A program made the position numbers and the translations under genes. A stretch of 64,000 nt of DNA from Peribacillus asahii (lineage in GTDB: Bacteria > Bacillota > Bacilli > Bacillales > DSM-1321). Below the pieces are notes generated by a model. That model had not been told where the DNA came from and searched no databases. It saw nothing but the letters and a program-made list of their open reading frames with translations. The stretch lies in the NCBI RefSeq assembly GCF_004006295.1, contig NZ_CP026095.1, positions 1,846,001 to 1,910,000 on the forward strand, given 5' to 3'. Below, piece after piece: positions 21,002 to 31,139 of the stretch (within the stretch, counting starts at the first letter, position 1; each line of letters opens with the position of its first letter).

Positions 21002-21031
21002 AAAAAACCTACCAGTTTTGGTAGGTTTTTT
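21002..21031 (+). terminator. Terminator of the acyl-CoA operon
   Basis: AAAAAACCTACC pairs with GGTAGGTTTTTT around a short loop, 14 bases after the yngE stop. Confidence 0.9.
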
Positions 21032-21369
21032 ATATGGAAAAGGATAAGAATTCAATTAAACTTTTTTGGTTTCTTGTATTATAAGAAGCAAATATAGTAA
21101 GATAGTGTGTAATTACATATTTATACTTATAGTTTATTTTTGAATGCAATCACGGATGGTAACTACGATTGCTCAATCGTTTCTAATAAAGTGTTACTAA
21201 TGAAAAGAAATAAGCTTGAAATCATTCATGTTTATAAACATTACTTGAAGAAAGTTCACAATTCGCATTTTATAGAAGGTATATGAAACTGATAAAAATA
21301 ATACGAATGTTCATTATAGGACATTAGAACATTTTAAAGGCACGTTTGGAGCAACGATTTTATTTCACA

Positions 21370-21497
21370 CTTAATGGGCAGTAGTTCCCACTTCAAGATT
21401 TTGAGAGAATAAAGAAGGAAAGTGGGAGACAATTGCTGGTAAAGGTCTGATTGGTTCAATAACCATCAGTGGAGGCTAAATGCCTCCTTACTGATGG
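21370..21497. repeat. Two dispersed hairpin units upstream of pncB
   Basis: First, TCCCACTTC (21386-21394) pairs with GAAAGTGGGA (21418-21427), preceded by GGGCAGTAG; it is an inverted relative of the unit at 17535. Second, CCATCAGTGGAGGC and GCCTCCTTACTGATGG (21463-21497) form a long stem, copy 2 of the CCATCAGT family. The rest of the 540-bp gap before pncB (21032-21570) shows no gene. Confidence 0.55.
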
Positions 21498-21570
21498 AAG
21501 TTTCAGTTTATAAACATAGCAACATGAAAAAAGAGGAGCGGCTTGCATTTCTTTTGGGAGGAACTATCAA

Positions 21571-23028
21571 ATGGCAACGAAATATACCGATGACAGCTAT
21601 ACATTACACACTGATCTTTATCAGATTAATATGGTTCAATCTTACTGGGAAGATAACATTCATAATCGAAAGGCCGTATTTGAAGTTTATTTTCGAAAAT
21701 TACCTTTTAAGAGTGGCTATGCTATTTTTGCAGGGCTGGAGAAAATCGTTCATTTTTTAGAACATTTCAGTTTTACAGAAAGTGATATCGATTATTTACG
21801 AACATTGGAGTACGATGAAGCATTTCTTACGTACTTAAGCGGGCTGCGTTTTTCAGGAAACTTACGTTGTATGAAAGAAGGAGAACTTGTTTTTGCGAAT
21901 GAGCCGATGTTACGAGTGGAGGCACCGCTTGGAGAAGCTCAGCTTATTGAGACTGCTCTGCTTAATATTGTGAATTATCACACACTTATTGCAACGAAGG
22001 CATCACGTATTAAGCAAGTGCTTGGGGATGAGCCAGCGCTTGAATTTGGTTCACGTCGCGCTCAAGAAATGGATGCGGCTATTTGGGGAGCACGAGCGGC
22101 ATATATTGCTGGATTTGATTCAACAAGCAATGTTCGTGCAGGTAAGTTATTTGGAATTCCTGTTTCAGGGACACATGCTCATTCAATGATTCAAGCGTAT
22201 AAAGATGAATATATAGCCTTTCATAAATACGCGAAAACACATAGAGATTGTGTGTTCTTAGTCGATACATACGACACCCTTCGTTCGGGTATTCCAAATG
22301 CGATTCGAGTCGCTAAGGAATTAGGCGATCAAATTAACTTTATTGGCATTCGTTTAGATAGCGGCGACCTTGCTTATTTATCAAAAGAAGCACGTAAAAT
22401 GTTAGACGAAGCTGGTTTTCCTGAAGCAAAGATTGTCGCTTCTAATGATTTGGATGAATATACTATTATCAATTTAAAACAGCAGGGTGCATGTATTGAT
22501 GTTTGGGGAATCGGAACGAAGCTTATTACAGCTTATGACCAACCAGCGCTAGGAGCGGTTTATAAAATGGTGGCGATGGAAGAAGAACATGGTGAACTGG
22601 TGGATACGATGAAAATTTCATCTAATCCAGAAAAGGTCTCTACACCAGGGCTGAAGCGCATCTATCGAATTATTAATAAAATTAACCACCATGCTGAAGG
22701 TGATTACTTGACGATGGAGGATGAAAAGCCGCAAGAAGAAGAGAAATTAAAGATGTTTCATCCAGTGCATACATTCCTTAGTAAATTTGTGACTGATTTT
22801 GATGCGGTCGATTTGCATGAAGATATTTATGAGGATGGTATATTAGTTTATGAATTGCCAGCCATTGAGGACATTAAAGCTTTTTGTAAGCAGAATTTAC
22901 AAGTACTTTGGCCAGAATACTTACGCGCGTTAAATCCGGAAGAGTATCCAGTCGATTTAAGTCAGAAATGTTGGGATAATAAAATGAGAAACATCGCAGA
23001 AGTACAAGCCAAAATGGTATCTAAATAA
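21571..23028 (+). CDS. pncB: Nicotinate phosphoribosyltransferase
   Basis: This 485-residue enzyme converts nicotinate, PRPP and ATP to nicotinate mononucleotide for NAD salvage. It starts MATKYTDDSYTLHTDLYQIN, the typical family N-terminus, and has FGSRRAQEMDAAIWGARAAY. The phosphorylated-histidine motif is GIPVSGTHAHSMI. GGGAGG lies before the ATG. nadE follows after 20 bases, so the pair runs nicotinate toward NAD as one operon. Confidence 0.95.
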   Translation: MATKYTDDSYTLHTDLYQINMVQSYWEDNIHNRKAVFEVYFRKLPFKSGYAIFAGLEKIVHFLEHFSFTESDIDYLRTLEYDEAFLTYLSGLRFSGNLRCMKEGELVFANEPMLRVEAPLGEAQLIETALLNIVNYHTLIATKASRIKQVLGDEPALEFGSRRAQEMDAAIWGARAAYIAGFDSTSNVRAGKLFGIPVSGTHAHSMIQAYKDEYIAFHKYAKTHRDCVFLVDTYDTLRSGIPNAIRVAKELGDQINFIGIRLDSGDLAYLSKEARKMLDEAGFPEAKIVASNDLDEYTIINLKQQGACIDVWGIGTKLITAYDQPALGAVYKMVAMEEEHGELVDTMKISSNPEKVSTPGLKRIYRIINKINHHAEGDYLTMEDEKPQEEEKLKMFHPVHTFLSKFVTDFDAVDLHEDIYEDGILVYELPAIEDIKAFCKQNLQVLWPEYLRALNPEEYPVDLSQKCWDNKMRNIAEVQAKMVSK

Positions 23029-23048
23029 TGCAGAAAGAGGGTAAGTAG

Positions 23049-23879
23049 ATGCGTCCTTTACAGTCAGAAATTATTAAAAAACTGTTAGTTCAGCCTACAA
23101 TCGATCCTAAAGTAGAATTCAGAAAAAGTGTGGATTTGCTGAAAGATTATGCAAAGAAATATTCATTTATCAAAAGTTTTGTACTTGGTATTTCTGGAGG
23201 ACAGGATTCCACTTTATGTGGTTATATCGCTCAAACAGCAGTGAATGAATTAAATGAAGAAAAGAATACAAATGAATATCAATTTATTGCAGTGAGTCTG
23301 CCTTATGGTGTACAAGCAGATGAAGATGATCGTCAGGTGGCTTTACAATTTATTAAGCCAAGTGTGAATGTGACGGTAAATATTAAAGCGGCTGTTGACG
23401 CTTCAATACAAGCGGTTGAAACAGCTTCTGGCCAGAAATTATCAAACTTTTTAAAAGGTAATACAAAAGCACGTGAGCGAATGAAAGTACAATTCGATTT
23501 AGCAGGTATTTATAAAGGCGTTGTACTGGGGACCGATCATGCCGCAGAAGCAGTAACTGGATTTTTTACGAAGTTTGGTGACGGAGCAGCTGATTTAGTT
23601 CCACTTTACCGTTTAAATAAACGACAAGGTAGAGAAATTTTGAAATATTTACAAGCTCCTGAACGTTTATATTTAAAAGTACCAACAGCGGATCTTGAGG
23701 ATGACAAACCGTTAGTACCAGATGAAGCGGCATTAGGTGTTTCCTATGAGGAAATCGATGATTATTTAGAAGGCAAAGACATTCGCATAGAAGCAGCGGA
23801 AATTATTGAAAACTGGTACACAAAGACGGAACATAAACGAAATGAACCGATTCATGTATATGATACGTGGTGGAGATAA
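23049..23879 (+). CDS. nadE: NH3-dependent NAD synthetase
   Basis: This 276-residue enzyme amidates nicotinic acid adenine dinucleotide to NAD. The PP-loop is [15 protein letters not shown] at about residue 42, and [28 protein letters not shown] is the substrate-binding block. The short length means no glutaminase domain, so ammonia is used directly. It is co-transcribed with pncB and closed by its own terminator. Confidence 0.96.
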   Translation: MRPLQSEIIKKLLVQPTIDPKVEFRKSVDLLKDYAKKYSFIKSFVLGISGGQDSTLCGYIAQTAVNELNEEKNTNEYQFIAVSLPYGVQADEDDRQVALQFIKPSVNVTVNIKAAVDASIQAVETASGQKLSNFLKGNTKARERMKVQFDLAGIYKGVVLGTDHAAEAVTGFFTKFGDGAADLVPLYRLNKRQGREILKYLQAPERLYLKVPTADLEDDKPLVPDEAALGVSYEEIDDYLEGKDIRIEAAEIIENWYTKTEHKRNEPIHVYDTWWR

Positions 23880-23891
23880 GAAGAAATTATC

Positions 23892-23927
23892 AAACTGACC
23901 TGGCTTATATAAGCAGGTCAGTTTTTT
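23892..23927 (+). terminator. Terminator of pncB-nadE
   Basis: AAACTGACCTG pairs with CAGGTCAGTTT and a T run follows; the inner loop GCTTATATAAGC is itself self-complementary. Confidence 0.9.
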
Positions 23928-24384
23928 GAATTAGCAGACCATTTCACTTCTTACTTATGCGGTTTTAAGCATCCTGTTCTTTTTCTTTTATCTATGTTTT
24001 AAATCAATGTTGAAATTTGATATAATTTCGTGAAATTAACATAGCAACAAGTTTCTTTTAGATAGAGGCATAAAATTTTTGACTGCATAAGAGTATTTTT
24101 TGGTACAGGCTCTGTTGAAAGTTTTAAAGGTACAAAACCTTCTAAAAGGCTAAGAAAATCTCGTAAAAGAGGTAAGCAGGTTAAAAAGAGAGGTATAATG
24201 AATAGGTTTAATGGTGTTATAACTGTAACTATATGTACTGATTCAAATGACTTGAACTGTTTGAAAATGATAAAGAAGCAATAAAGGTAAAGAACTTTAT
24301 GGTTCAATGTAATGTAGCCTATGCTTATACAAAAACAGCAGATTTTAAAGAAAGAGAGCTAATATTTGTAAAGGAGATTGAGGT
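23928..24384. other. Intergenic region with short broken reading frames
   Basis: Lysine/arginine-rich short frames (around 24105-24280) look like decayed coding sequence, but I recognise no family and see no intact gene. The ribosome site for the next gene (AAAGGAGATTGAGG) lies at the end. Confidence 0.35.
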
Positions 24385-25014
24385 ATGACAGAATTTTGGG
24401 AATCAAGCTTTATAGAAAATCAAATGATGTGGGGATTTGAGCCTTCAGACTCCGCAATCTTGACAAAGGACTTTTTCCTTGAAAAGAAAGTTAAGGATAT
24501 ATTGATTCCTGGTATTGGATACGGTAGAAATGCAAAGGTTTTTATTGACAACGGAATACATGTAACAGGTATTGAGATTTCAAAAACAGCAATTGAATTG
24601 GCAAGGCAAAATGGACTTAATATTAGTATTTTTCATGGTTCAGTAACCGATATGCCTTTTGATAACAAACTTTATGATGGTATATTTTGTTATGCACTTC
24701 TTCACTTATTGAATAATCGTGAGAGAGATAAGTTTATTAAAGATTGCTATGATCAATTAAAGCCAAACGGATATATGGTTTTTACTACTATTTCTAAAGA
24801 AGCCCCAATGTTTGGAAAGGGAAAACAACTGGATAAAGACTATTTCGAGATAATGGAAGGGGTAAAAATGTTTTTTTATGATTCTGACTCGATAAAACAA
24901 GAATTTGGAAAATATGGACTGATAGAATTTTCGGAAGTTGTTGAGCCACATAAGAATATGGAAAATAAACCTCCATTTAAATTTATAATGGTAAAATGTC
25001 AAAAAGAACTATAA
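24385..25014 (+). CDS. Class I SAM-dependent methyltransferase
   Basis: This 209-residue Rossmann-fold methyltransferase has the SAM motif ILIPGIGYGRNAKVFIDNG with the acidic residue of motif II in VTGIEISKTAIELA. The N-terminal WESSFIENQMMWGFEPSD resembles the thiopurine/tellurite-type methyltransferases. The substrate is not evident. A strong AAAGGAG site precedes the ATG. It stands alone and its base composition is very AT-rich, which may point to transfer. Confidence 0.8.
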   Translation: MTEFWESSFIENQMMWGFEPSDSAILTKDFFLEKKVKDILIPGIGYGRNAKVFIDNGIHVTGIEISKTAIELARQNGLNISIFHGSVTDMPFDNKLYDGIFCYALLHLLNNRERDKFIKDCYDQLKPNGYMVFTTISKEAPMFGKGKQLDKDYFEIMEGVKMFFYDSDSIKQEFGKYGLIEFSEVVEPHKNMENKPPFKFIMVKCQKEL

Positions 25015-25285
25015 TTACAATTGCATAAAAATCAGAAATAGTGAATGGTTAATTGATACGGCTTATGTGTAACCATTCATTAAGGCCTTTAAGTGCTTAT
25101 GCATTATTATTAAAGGGCGAATTAAGGGAAGTCAAAGGGCTTTCCTTAAAATCGCTTAATTTTCAACAATATTTTAAAACATAGCCTTTCTTTTAAAACC
25201 GAAAAGAGGACGAAATGATTGAAACTCTATAAACTTGGTGTAAGATATATAGATATGAATACTTTTGATAAAGGATGAAGACAAC

Positions 25286-25459
25286 TTGAATAAACTTGGC
25301 TGGATTATATCGGGGCTTGGTGCTTTACTGATTTTTAGTAGTTTGCTTTACCCGCTAGACGTTATTGAAAAAAACACATTTTTAGTTCTTTTATTAGGTG
25401 GGGCAGGTATTATGTTTGTAGGAACAATGATACGTGCTTTTTTAGGAAATAAGAAGTGA
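25286..25459 (+). CDS. Small two-helix membrane protein (57 aa)
   Basis: The protein has two hydrophobic helices (about residues 4-22 and 31-50) and a basic tail AFLGNKK. TTG 25286 follows AAGGATGAAG with good spacing; the earlier TTG at 25265 precedes that site. A terminator lies directly downstream, supporting a real transcript. Family and function are not recognised. Confidence 0.6.
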   Translation: MNKLGWIISGLGALLIFSSLLYPLDVIEKNTFLVLLLGGAGIMFVGTMIRAFLGNKK

Positions 25460-25461
25460 AT

Positions 25462-25499
25462 AAAAATAGCTTCTAGGTCATGCCTAGAGGCTATTTTTA
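25462..25499 (+). terminator. Terminator of small membrane protein gene
   Basis: A 16-bp stem (AAAAATAGCTTCTAGG with CCTAGAGGCTATTTTT) and a 5-base loop end in T residues. Confidence 0.85.
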
Positions 25500-25807
25500 T
25501 TTAAACATTTGGTGTCCAATATAAAGGAGCCGCGTGCAAATCGTGTTTATAGGTGTACGCTATAAGTAATACTACAAATAAAAACAAATATTTTTAGTTT
25601 CTACATTTCTTGTTTTTAATATTGTTTAAATTGTCGAGACTAAAGGAAAAAGATATTGACAGGTAATGATGGGATGTAGTATTTTACATTGGGTTATCAA
25701 AAAATATATCGAAATAATATCTTGGGAAATGATAAAAAAGAAGTAATTTAGCAGTCGTCTGCTTTTATCGAATATGCAAAATGGGTAAGAAGAAAGGACG
25801 TTTATAT

Positions 25808-26542
25808 ATGAAAGTTGTTACACCTAAGTCATTTATGTATAAGGGCGGAGAAAGAGCCGTTCTTTTATTGCATGGTTTTACTGGAAATACAGTGGATGTG
25901 AAGAGGCTAGGGAAATATTTAAATGATCGAGGATATACATGCTATGCTCCACTTTATAAGGGACACGGTCTTACTCCAGAAGAGCTCATTGAGACAAATG
26001 TTGAAGATTGGTGGCAAAGTGTAGTAGAAGGGTATCAGTTTTTAAAAAGTCAAGGATATGAGCAAATAGCTGCAGTTGGTTTATCTTTAGGTGGCGTGTT
26101 TTCATTAAAGTTAGCTTATAATTTCTCAGTAAGTGGAGTTGTTACGATGTGCTCTCCTATGTATCAGAAAAAAGACGAAGCGATGCAAAAGCGTGTGATT
26201 GATTACGCCTCTAATTATAAAAAGTTTGAAGGGAAAAGTGAGGAAACTATTGAGGCTGAAATGGCGGAGTTTCAAAAGGTTCCTATGAATAATATTTTAA
26301 CAATTAGAGATTTTATTTTGGATGTGCAAGAAAACTTAGATCAAGTGTTTGCTCCTTTATTTGTAGCTCAAGGACGTCTAGATCATACTATTAATTTAGA
26401 GAGTGTAAACAATATATATAACGGTGTTAATTCATATGAAAAAGAGCTGAAGTGGTACGAAGAATCTGGCCATATTATAACGCTAGGCCCAGAACGTGAA
26501 CAATTATATGAGGATATTTATGAATTTCTTGAATTGCTGTGA
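25808..26542 (+). CDS. est: Carboxylesterase, Est30/YvaK type
   Basis: This 244-residue alpha/beta hydrolase is close to Bacillus thermostable esterase Est30. The oxyanion strand reads AVLLLHGFTGNTVDVKRLGKYL, the nucleophile is Ser93 in GLSLGG, the acid is in AQGRLDHTI, and the catalytic histidine is in ESGHIITLG. ATG 25808 follows AAAGGACG, while the reading from 25781 overlaps it. In B. subtilis the homologue lies in the secG-rnr region. It is monocistronic here. Confidence 0.9.
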   Translation: MKVVTPKSFMYKGGERAVLLLHGFTGNTVDVKRLGKYLNDRGYTCYAPLYKGHGLTPEELIETNVEDWWQSVVEGYQFLKSQGYEQIAAVGLSLGGVFSLKLAYNFSVSGVVTMCSPMYQKKDEAMQKRVIDYASNYKKFEGKSEETIEAEMAEFQKVPMNNILTIRDFILDVQENLDQVFAPLFVAQGRLDHTINLESVNNIYNGVNSYEKELKWYEESGHIITLGPEREQLYEDIYEFLELL

Positions 26543-26567
26543 CATGTCCTAATTGTATAGATGTAAG

Positions 26568-26600
26568 AAGGTGCAAATCTCGGGTTTGCACCTTTTTTAT
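26568..26600 (+). terminator. Terminator of est (near-duplicate of 29121-29153)
   Basis: GGTGCAAA and TTTGCACC with a T run. The same stem and tail recur after the MCP gene with only three loop differences. Confidence 0.85.
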
Positions 26601-27061
26601 GCATGGATAAACTTTACTTAGTACTTGAATTATCTGTTGCATAAGAGCTTCTTCATATTTTTAGGCAATAGCTTTATTTATTAATAAAATGGATTCCTAT
26701 TATGAAAGCCTTTAAATCGTCAGTGGAAAAATAGAAATATTTCGCTTCATCAAATGAACCCTGTTAGTACTTAAATAATATAGAATTAGAATTTAATTAT
26801 TTAAGAAAATAAATAAAATGGGTAAAAAGTCATGAAAAATTAGCTTCTGATAAGGTTTATAAAGTAATAAATAAGGTTTATACTCTGAAAAGAGTAAAGA
26901 AATAAGAATATACACTTAGTTAGCATAGATTTTATATAGAGTATAAATTGCCTTTTATTTTTTTCTATATATTATACATAAATAGTTAAATGAAGAGGGG
27001 TTTTAGGTGATTTATAGCAAATTCAACAAGTTAAAACTTAAAAAGGGGGGGAAGGTTTTTT
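26601..27061. other. AT-rich upstream region of the acyltransferase-MCP pair
   Basis: About 460 bp of very AT-rich DNA with no open frame. It probably holds the promoter of the pair. I could not find a sigma-D -10 (GCCGATAT) here. Confidence 0.4.
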
Positions 27062-27613
27062 ATGTACAAACTTGTAAAGAGTCAAAAGGAGCGAGACCTA
27101 TTTCATCAAATCAAGAAATCTGTTTGGGATGAAAAAGGGTTTGATATGGAATATGGGAAAGAAAGCTCAGACCTTTATCTTATTTATGCAGAAGATGGTG
27201 TACCGGGTGGAACATTCGAGTTTACTTCATATTCAAGATTCACCGCACCTATTATGAAGGAATTATTTAATGATGTTATTCAAAAAGATATGAGAGTTAT
27301 GGAAATAGATAGTTTTGCCGTGTTACCCCAATATCGCGGGAAACTTGGGCGTCAAATTATGTGTTTAGTGATTGATTACGCTCAAAAAAATGGATATACA
27401 CATGCTATTGGTATTAGTGATCCGGCTGTTTTTCGTTCTTTTAACAATACATATCAAATTAGAACGATTCAAGTAAAAGAGAAAATATGGTACAAAGGTG
27501 CAGAGGTTATTCCAGCACTATTACATCTTAAAGAGGCTTATGACAATATAGAAGATGAAAAATTTTCATGGTTTACAAGACCAAATGAAATGAGAAAAGG
27601 TGTATTTATATGA
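27062..27613 (+). CDS. GNAT/acyl-homoserine-lactone-synthase-like acyltransferase
   Basis: This is a 183-residue soluble protein. The GNAT acyl-donor loop is visible as [17 protein letters not shown] (residues 84-100, R92-G93-K94-x-G96-R97). The N-terminal half resembles the LuxI/FeeM autoinducer-synthase plan: VW at 21-22, an acidic patch, then [20 protein letters not shown] and EIDSFAV in place of the usual E-x-SRFAV. A GGGGGGGAAGG site precedes the ATG. The stop overlaps the start of the next gene by 4 bases (ATGA), so the pair is translationally coupled. Function is inferred only: an acyl or acetyl transferase, substrate unknown. Confidence 0.6.
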   Translation: MYKLVKSQKERDLFHQIKKSVWDEKGFDMEYGKESSDLYLIYAEDGVPGGTFEFTSYSRFTAPIMKELFNDVIQKDMRVMEIDSFAVLPQYRGKLGRQIMCLVIDYAQKNGYTHAIGISDPAVFRSFNNTYQIRTIQVKEKIWYKGAEVIPALLHLKEAYDNIEDEKFSWFTRPNEMRKGVFI

Positions 27614-29082
27614 GCAAATCTGAGTTATTACAAAAAAGAAATAATTGGGTAGTTTTGGTCTTTGGAGGGACAATAGCTGTTCTTCAGTTATTGAATTTTA
27701 GCTTAGGAATACCTTTAAGTTTTGTCATGTCTGTAATTGGAATTTTAGGAGGGATACTGGCCCCTGTTACTTTTATAGCGAATAAGACAAAATTTAAAGA
27801 GCAATTGGCTGTCCCAATGAAATATTTTAACCTTATTATTATCGGGGTATTTTGGTTTACGATTCTTTCATTAGACCCTCACATGATTAATATTATGTTT
27901 ATGTTTTTCTTTATAGCAGTTATGGGGATTTATCAAGATAAACTGATAAATATTCTTACTCTTGTTTTTACATTAGGCATTTTAATCTATTATTTTGTTA
28001 CACAGGGTGAGGTCATATTTCACTCAACTAATTATCAAGACTTACTGTATTATATTCTTACTTTCTGTTTTATATCTATCGCTTCTTTTATGCATTCTAT
28101 GTTTAATAATAAAATGCAGGAAGAGATAGAATTCCAAAGAGAAGAAGCGGTTCAAGCCAAAGAATTTACGGAAAATATTTTAAATAAAATTAGTAGTTCA
28201 TTAGATTCCGTGAAATCTTATCAAGACGATTTAAACAAAACAACAGAACAAGCAAGTTTACAATCAACGGAGATTATAGAATCTATTAAAACAATTGTTC
28301 AGTCATTTGATGTTCAAACAGCACAATCGAATGAATTAGTAGCTGGAACTAATTCAACAAACTTGCAAGTAGAAGATATGACGAAATCTATTAGTGAAAT
28401 GAATGATTATCTTGATTCCACACAAGAAGCAACAAAAGAGAGTGAAAAAAGAATCGATAATCTTGGAAGTGACCTGGAAAATTTTAATGGAAGCATTCAA
28501 AAAACGATTCACTTTATGCAGGAGTTACACTTAGAAACGGAAAATATCGAAAAAATTATTCAAACCATTTTTGATATTTCCGCTCAAACGAATCTATTAG
28601 CTTTAAATGCATCCATTGAAGCGGCGAGAGCTGGTGATGCAGGAAAAGGTTTTGCTGTAGTGGCTAATGAAGTTAGAAAACTTGCTGAATCTTCAAAAGA
28701 ATCTTCTGAATCCATTTCACAACTTCTTTTGTCCATCAAGGAAAGAGTCTCTTTAGCATCCAATACGATTGCTGAATCTCAAAAATCTATTGATAAAAAT
28801 AGAGAAGGTATGGAAGAAGTTAGATCTATTTTTAATAATGTGGATGTATACATGAATAATTTGATAGAAAAAACAGAAAATCTTCAAGACTTTATTTTGA
28901 CTGTACAAGGAATGATGCAGGAGGTAGAAGCTAAAGCTAAAGAAAGTGTAAGTATGACAGAAACAAACAAGCAAAGCCTTCACGATGTACTAGAACTAGT
29001 TTCAAACCAAGATGAAGAAATTTCTTATTTATCAGATGGGGCTAAAAATATCGAGCATAAATTACAAGAATTACATCGATGA
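27610..29082 (+). CDS. Methyl-accepting chemotaxis protein with a six-helix membrane sensor
   Basis: A 490-residue chemoreceptor. About six hydrophobic helices occupy residues 12-180 with very short loops and no extracellular ligand domain or clear HAMP. A cytosolic MCP signalling domain follows, with the tip [20 protein letters not shown] and flanking coiled coils. Such receptors must sense within the membrane or through short loops. It is coupled to the upstream acyltransferase by a 4-bp overlap. The architecture recalls membrane-embedded autoinducer receptors such as CqsS, but only in outline. Confidence 0.85.
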   Translation: MSKSELLQKRNNWVVLVFGGTIAVLQLLNFSLGIPLSFVMSVIGILGGILAPVTFIANKTKFKEQLAVPMKYFNLIIIGVFWFTILSLDPHMINIMFMFFFIAVMGIYQDKLINILTLVFTLGILIYYFVTQGEVIFHSTNYQDLLYYILTFCFISIASFMHSMFNNKMQEEIEFQREEAVQAKEFTENILNKISSSLDSVKSYQDDLNKTTEQASLQSTEIIESIKTIVQSFDVQTAQSNELVAGTNSTNLQVEDMTKSISEMNDYLDSTQEATKESEKRIDNLGSDLENFNGSIQKTIHFMQELHLETENIEKIIQTIFDISAQTNLLALNASIEAARAGDAGKGFAVVANEVRKLAESSKESSESISQLLLSIKERVSLASNTIAESQKSIDKNREGMEEVRSIFNNVDVYMNNLIEKTENLQDFILTVQGMMQEVEAKAKESVSMTETNKQSLHDVLELVSNQDEEISYLSDGAKNIEHKLQELHR

Positions 29083-29120
29083 ATCACTGTAATAGTTTTT
29101 AAGTGAATAAATCGATAAAA

Positions 29121-29153
29121 AAGGTGCAAACCTAGGATTTGCACCTTTTTTAT
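29121..29153. terminator. Terminator after the MCP gene, shared with the convergent gene
   Basis: AAGGTGCAAA and TTTGCACCTT with T and A runs on either side. It is nearly identical to 26568-26600. Confidence 0.85.
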
Positions 29154-29158
29154 ATGCC

Positions 29159-29872
29159 TTATTTATAAACTGTACTTGGTACGTGAATAACTGGATTGCC
29201 TACTGCGTAAGGGGCTACTTCATATTCTTGGAAAATTAAAGCAATCCCTTTATCTGTATAATAAAATTGGGTGTTTTTATCGACTTTAAAATCATCTAAT
29301 ATATAGCTCTCAAAAAAGATGTCTGGATGTTTCGACATATAACTCTTTACATATTTTGTGACTTTTGTATACTTTGCCTTGGATGTAAGAGTATCACTCA
29401 GTGTATAGTGCTTTCCTGTTTTTAAATTGAAATTATAGCTTGTGACTAAACCGGAACCGTGTGCACCGCCTGCGTACATCCAGTCAAAGATAAGAATACT
29501 GACTTTTCCGTTTTTATTATATTTCACTTTATAGCTTGTTGTGTAATCATATTGACAAGCATACGGGTACTCTTTACATAGCGGATCTCCTTGAAGTTCT
29601 TCCATATCCTTTTTTAGTTGATTATAGCTTTTATAGGACCCTTGAATATGCTTTAAAAGAACACTGTTAATTTTCTTTTGAGCGGAGGTGCTCTTTAATC
29701 CAGAGACTTGAGGGTATTTTAAAAACTGTTTACTCTTATATGTTTTCGTTATCACCTTAGCCTTTGTAGAGGACGCAGCATAAGCGTCATTAGAGGGCAG
29801 GGAAAAAGAAACGAACAACGCAAACATCATCAGCCAACAAATAATAAGCCTACTCCATTTGATGTTTTTCAT
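29159..29872 (-). CDS. Secreted DUF3298/DUF4163-type protein
   Basis: This 237-residue protein has a signal peptide (cleavage likely after AYA) and the paired pattern seen in RsiV and the N-terminus of PdaC. A KTYKSKQFLKYPQVSGL strand region comes first, then the hallmark YAGGAHGSG followed by FNLKTGKHYTLSD. No anti-sigma or deacetylase domain is attached. ATG 29872 follows GGAGG; the reading from 29884 overlaps it. A role at the cell surface, possibly lysozyme or wall binding, is inferred from relatives. Confidence 0.75.
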   Translation of the reverse strand: MKNIKWSRLIICWLMMFALFVSFSLPSNDAYAASSTKAKVITKTYKSKQFLKYPQVSGLKSTSAQKKINSVLLKHIQGSYKSYNQLKKDMEELQGDPLCKEYPYACQYDYTTSYKVKYNKNGKVSILIFDWMYAGGAHGSGLVTSYNFNLKTGKHYTLSDTLTSKAKYTKVTKYVKSYMSKHPDIFFESYILDDFKVDKNTQFYYTDKGIALIFQEYEVAPYAVGNPVIHVPSTVYK

Positions 29873-30007
29873 AAAAACCTCCAAGTTAATGATTTACTAA
29901 TTTGTATTATAAAGGAAAATATATCCTCTGTCACAGCACATGATAAGTTATCGATATTTTGTCTGTAAATAAAATATGCTTCTAAAAGGATTATGTTCTT
30001 TTAGAAG

Positions 30008-30202
30008 CTAGATAAATGGTTTGGAAGAAACAAATTTATTTTTCAGCTCTTCCTCGGTAATGGTCATTTTCCCTTGCAATCCTTCAGCTTGAAGAACAAA
30101 ATTTTTGATACCTAAAAATTCTGATTCCGCGATTATGAAAAATGTTGTTCCTTTGATAAAGTTTGTTCCTGGTAAGTCTCTAATTAATTGTACCTGTTTT
30201 AT
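30008..30202 (-). CDS. Possible small protein with near-cognate start (64 aa)
   Basis: The minus-strand frame reads KQVQLIRDLPGTNFIKGTTF then FIIAESEFLGIKNFVLQAEG, ending KFVSSKPFI. This is clean coding-like sequence with alternating beta and acidic segments. No ATG, GTG or TTG precedes it in frame; an in-frame TGA lies at 30209-30211. GAGGAG stands about 9 bases before an ATA codon at 30200-30202, which would encode residue 1. Alternatively a one-base change separated it from a GTG just upstream (minus strand). Family not recognised. Confidence 0.45.
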   Translation of the reverse strand: MKQVQLIRDLPGTNFIKGTTFFIIAESEFLGIKNFVLQAEGLQGKMTITEEELKNKFVSSKPFI

Positions 30203-31139
30203 TTGTGCTCACTCCTCGTGTGATTTAGACTATAATGTTATCATAATTGTCTTCTCGAGAACATTATACGAAGCGGTATTTTAGTGCTAGTAATTATCGA
30301 AGGGCCTATTGTTAGTTAATGAAGGGGCTAGATGAATGCTTATATTTGAAAAGTTGATGGATTTGTATACGAAAAATTCTAATGTTGAATAGGCTAAGTG
30401 GAGAACATTATCCTTACGCTTTGGAATGTAACTGAACGAAAATCTCAATATACAGCAATAGAGGCATTAAAGCATATTCAATGAACTAACGTGGTTGACT
30501 TTTAAGTTGGACAAGTTAATCATTTTTATTATTATTTTATCTGAATTTAAAATGGGGAACACTTGTCTTACTATTTGAATAATATATATAAGACGTAAGG
30601 AAGCACCTTGCGTCACCTTAGACTGACTATAAAAAGTCAGTCTCTTTTTTTGAACTTAACTTACTAAAATTTCATAGTTATTTTTGAGGAGGGTCTTGCT
30701 GAAAGGTGTGTGAGACCAAGGTTTCACACGAGTAGGACCAAAAATCAACAACGTCCTATAACCGAGCTTTTTGGAAAAGGAACAAAGAATAAGCTATCAA
30801 GATTTTAAATTATACTCAATATGAGTTTAACGAAGTAAAATAGAATCAAGCCTTTTTTCATTGATTTGTGATACTGTATTTGAAGAAGACGAACTAATGT
30901 TTATTCAATATAAGTTTGACAAATCAAGCAAAAGAAAAATTGATTTATTTTTATAGTGAATAGTATCAAACAGCACTGAAAAAATTATATAATTATATTG
31001 AACTGGTAATCATTTAGATATTGCGTCTTAGGAGAAATGTTACAACTTGACTCATGGATTACAATGTAAGTGAAAACTACTTACCGAAAAAGGTAATTTT
31101 ATAAAAAAAACAGAGAAGCAATGCCGTACGTCTAAGTTA
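30203..31139. other. Long AT-rich region without intact genes
   Basis: Short broken frames occur around 30340-30490 and 30830-31070. A T-run terminator structure at 30592-30651 shows that something was or is transcribed. A palindromic stretch near 30700-30735 (GTGTGTGAGACC / GGTTTCACAC) is the only other structure seen. Confidence 0.4.
30592..30651 (+). terminator. Tandem hairpins with T run, no obvious upstream gene
   Basis: GACGTAAGG/CCTTGCGTC is followed by AGACTGACT/AGTCAGTCT and CTTTTTTT. It may end a small untranslated RNA or be left from a lost gene. Confidence 0.65.
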
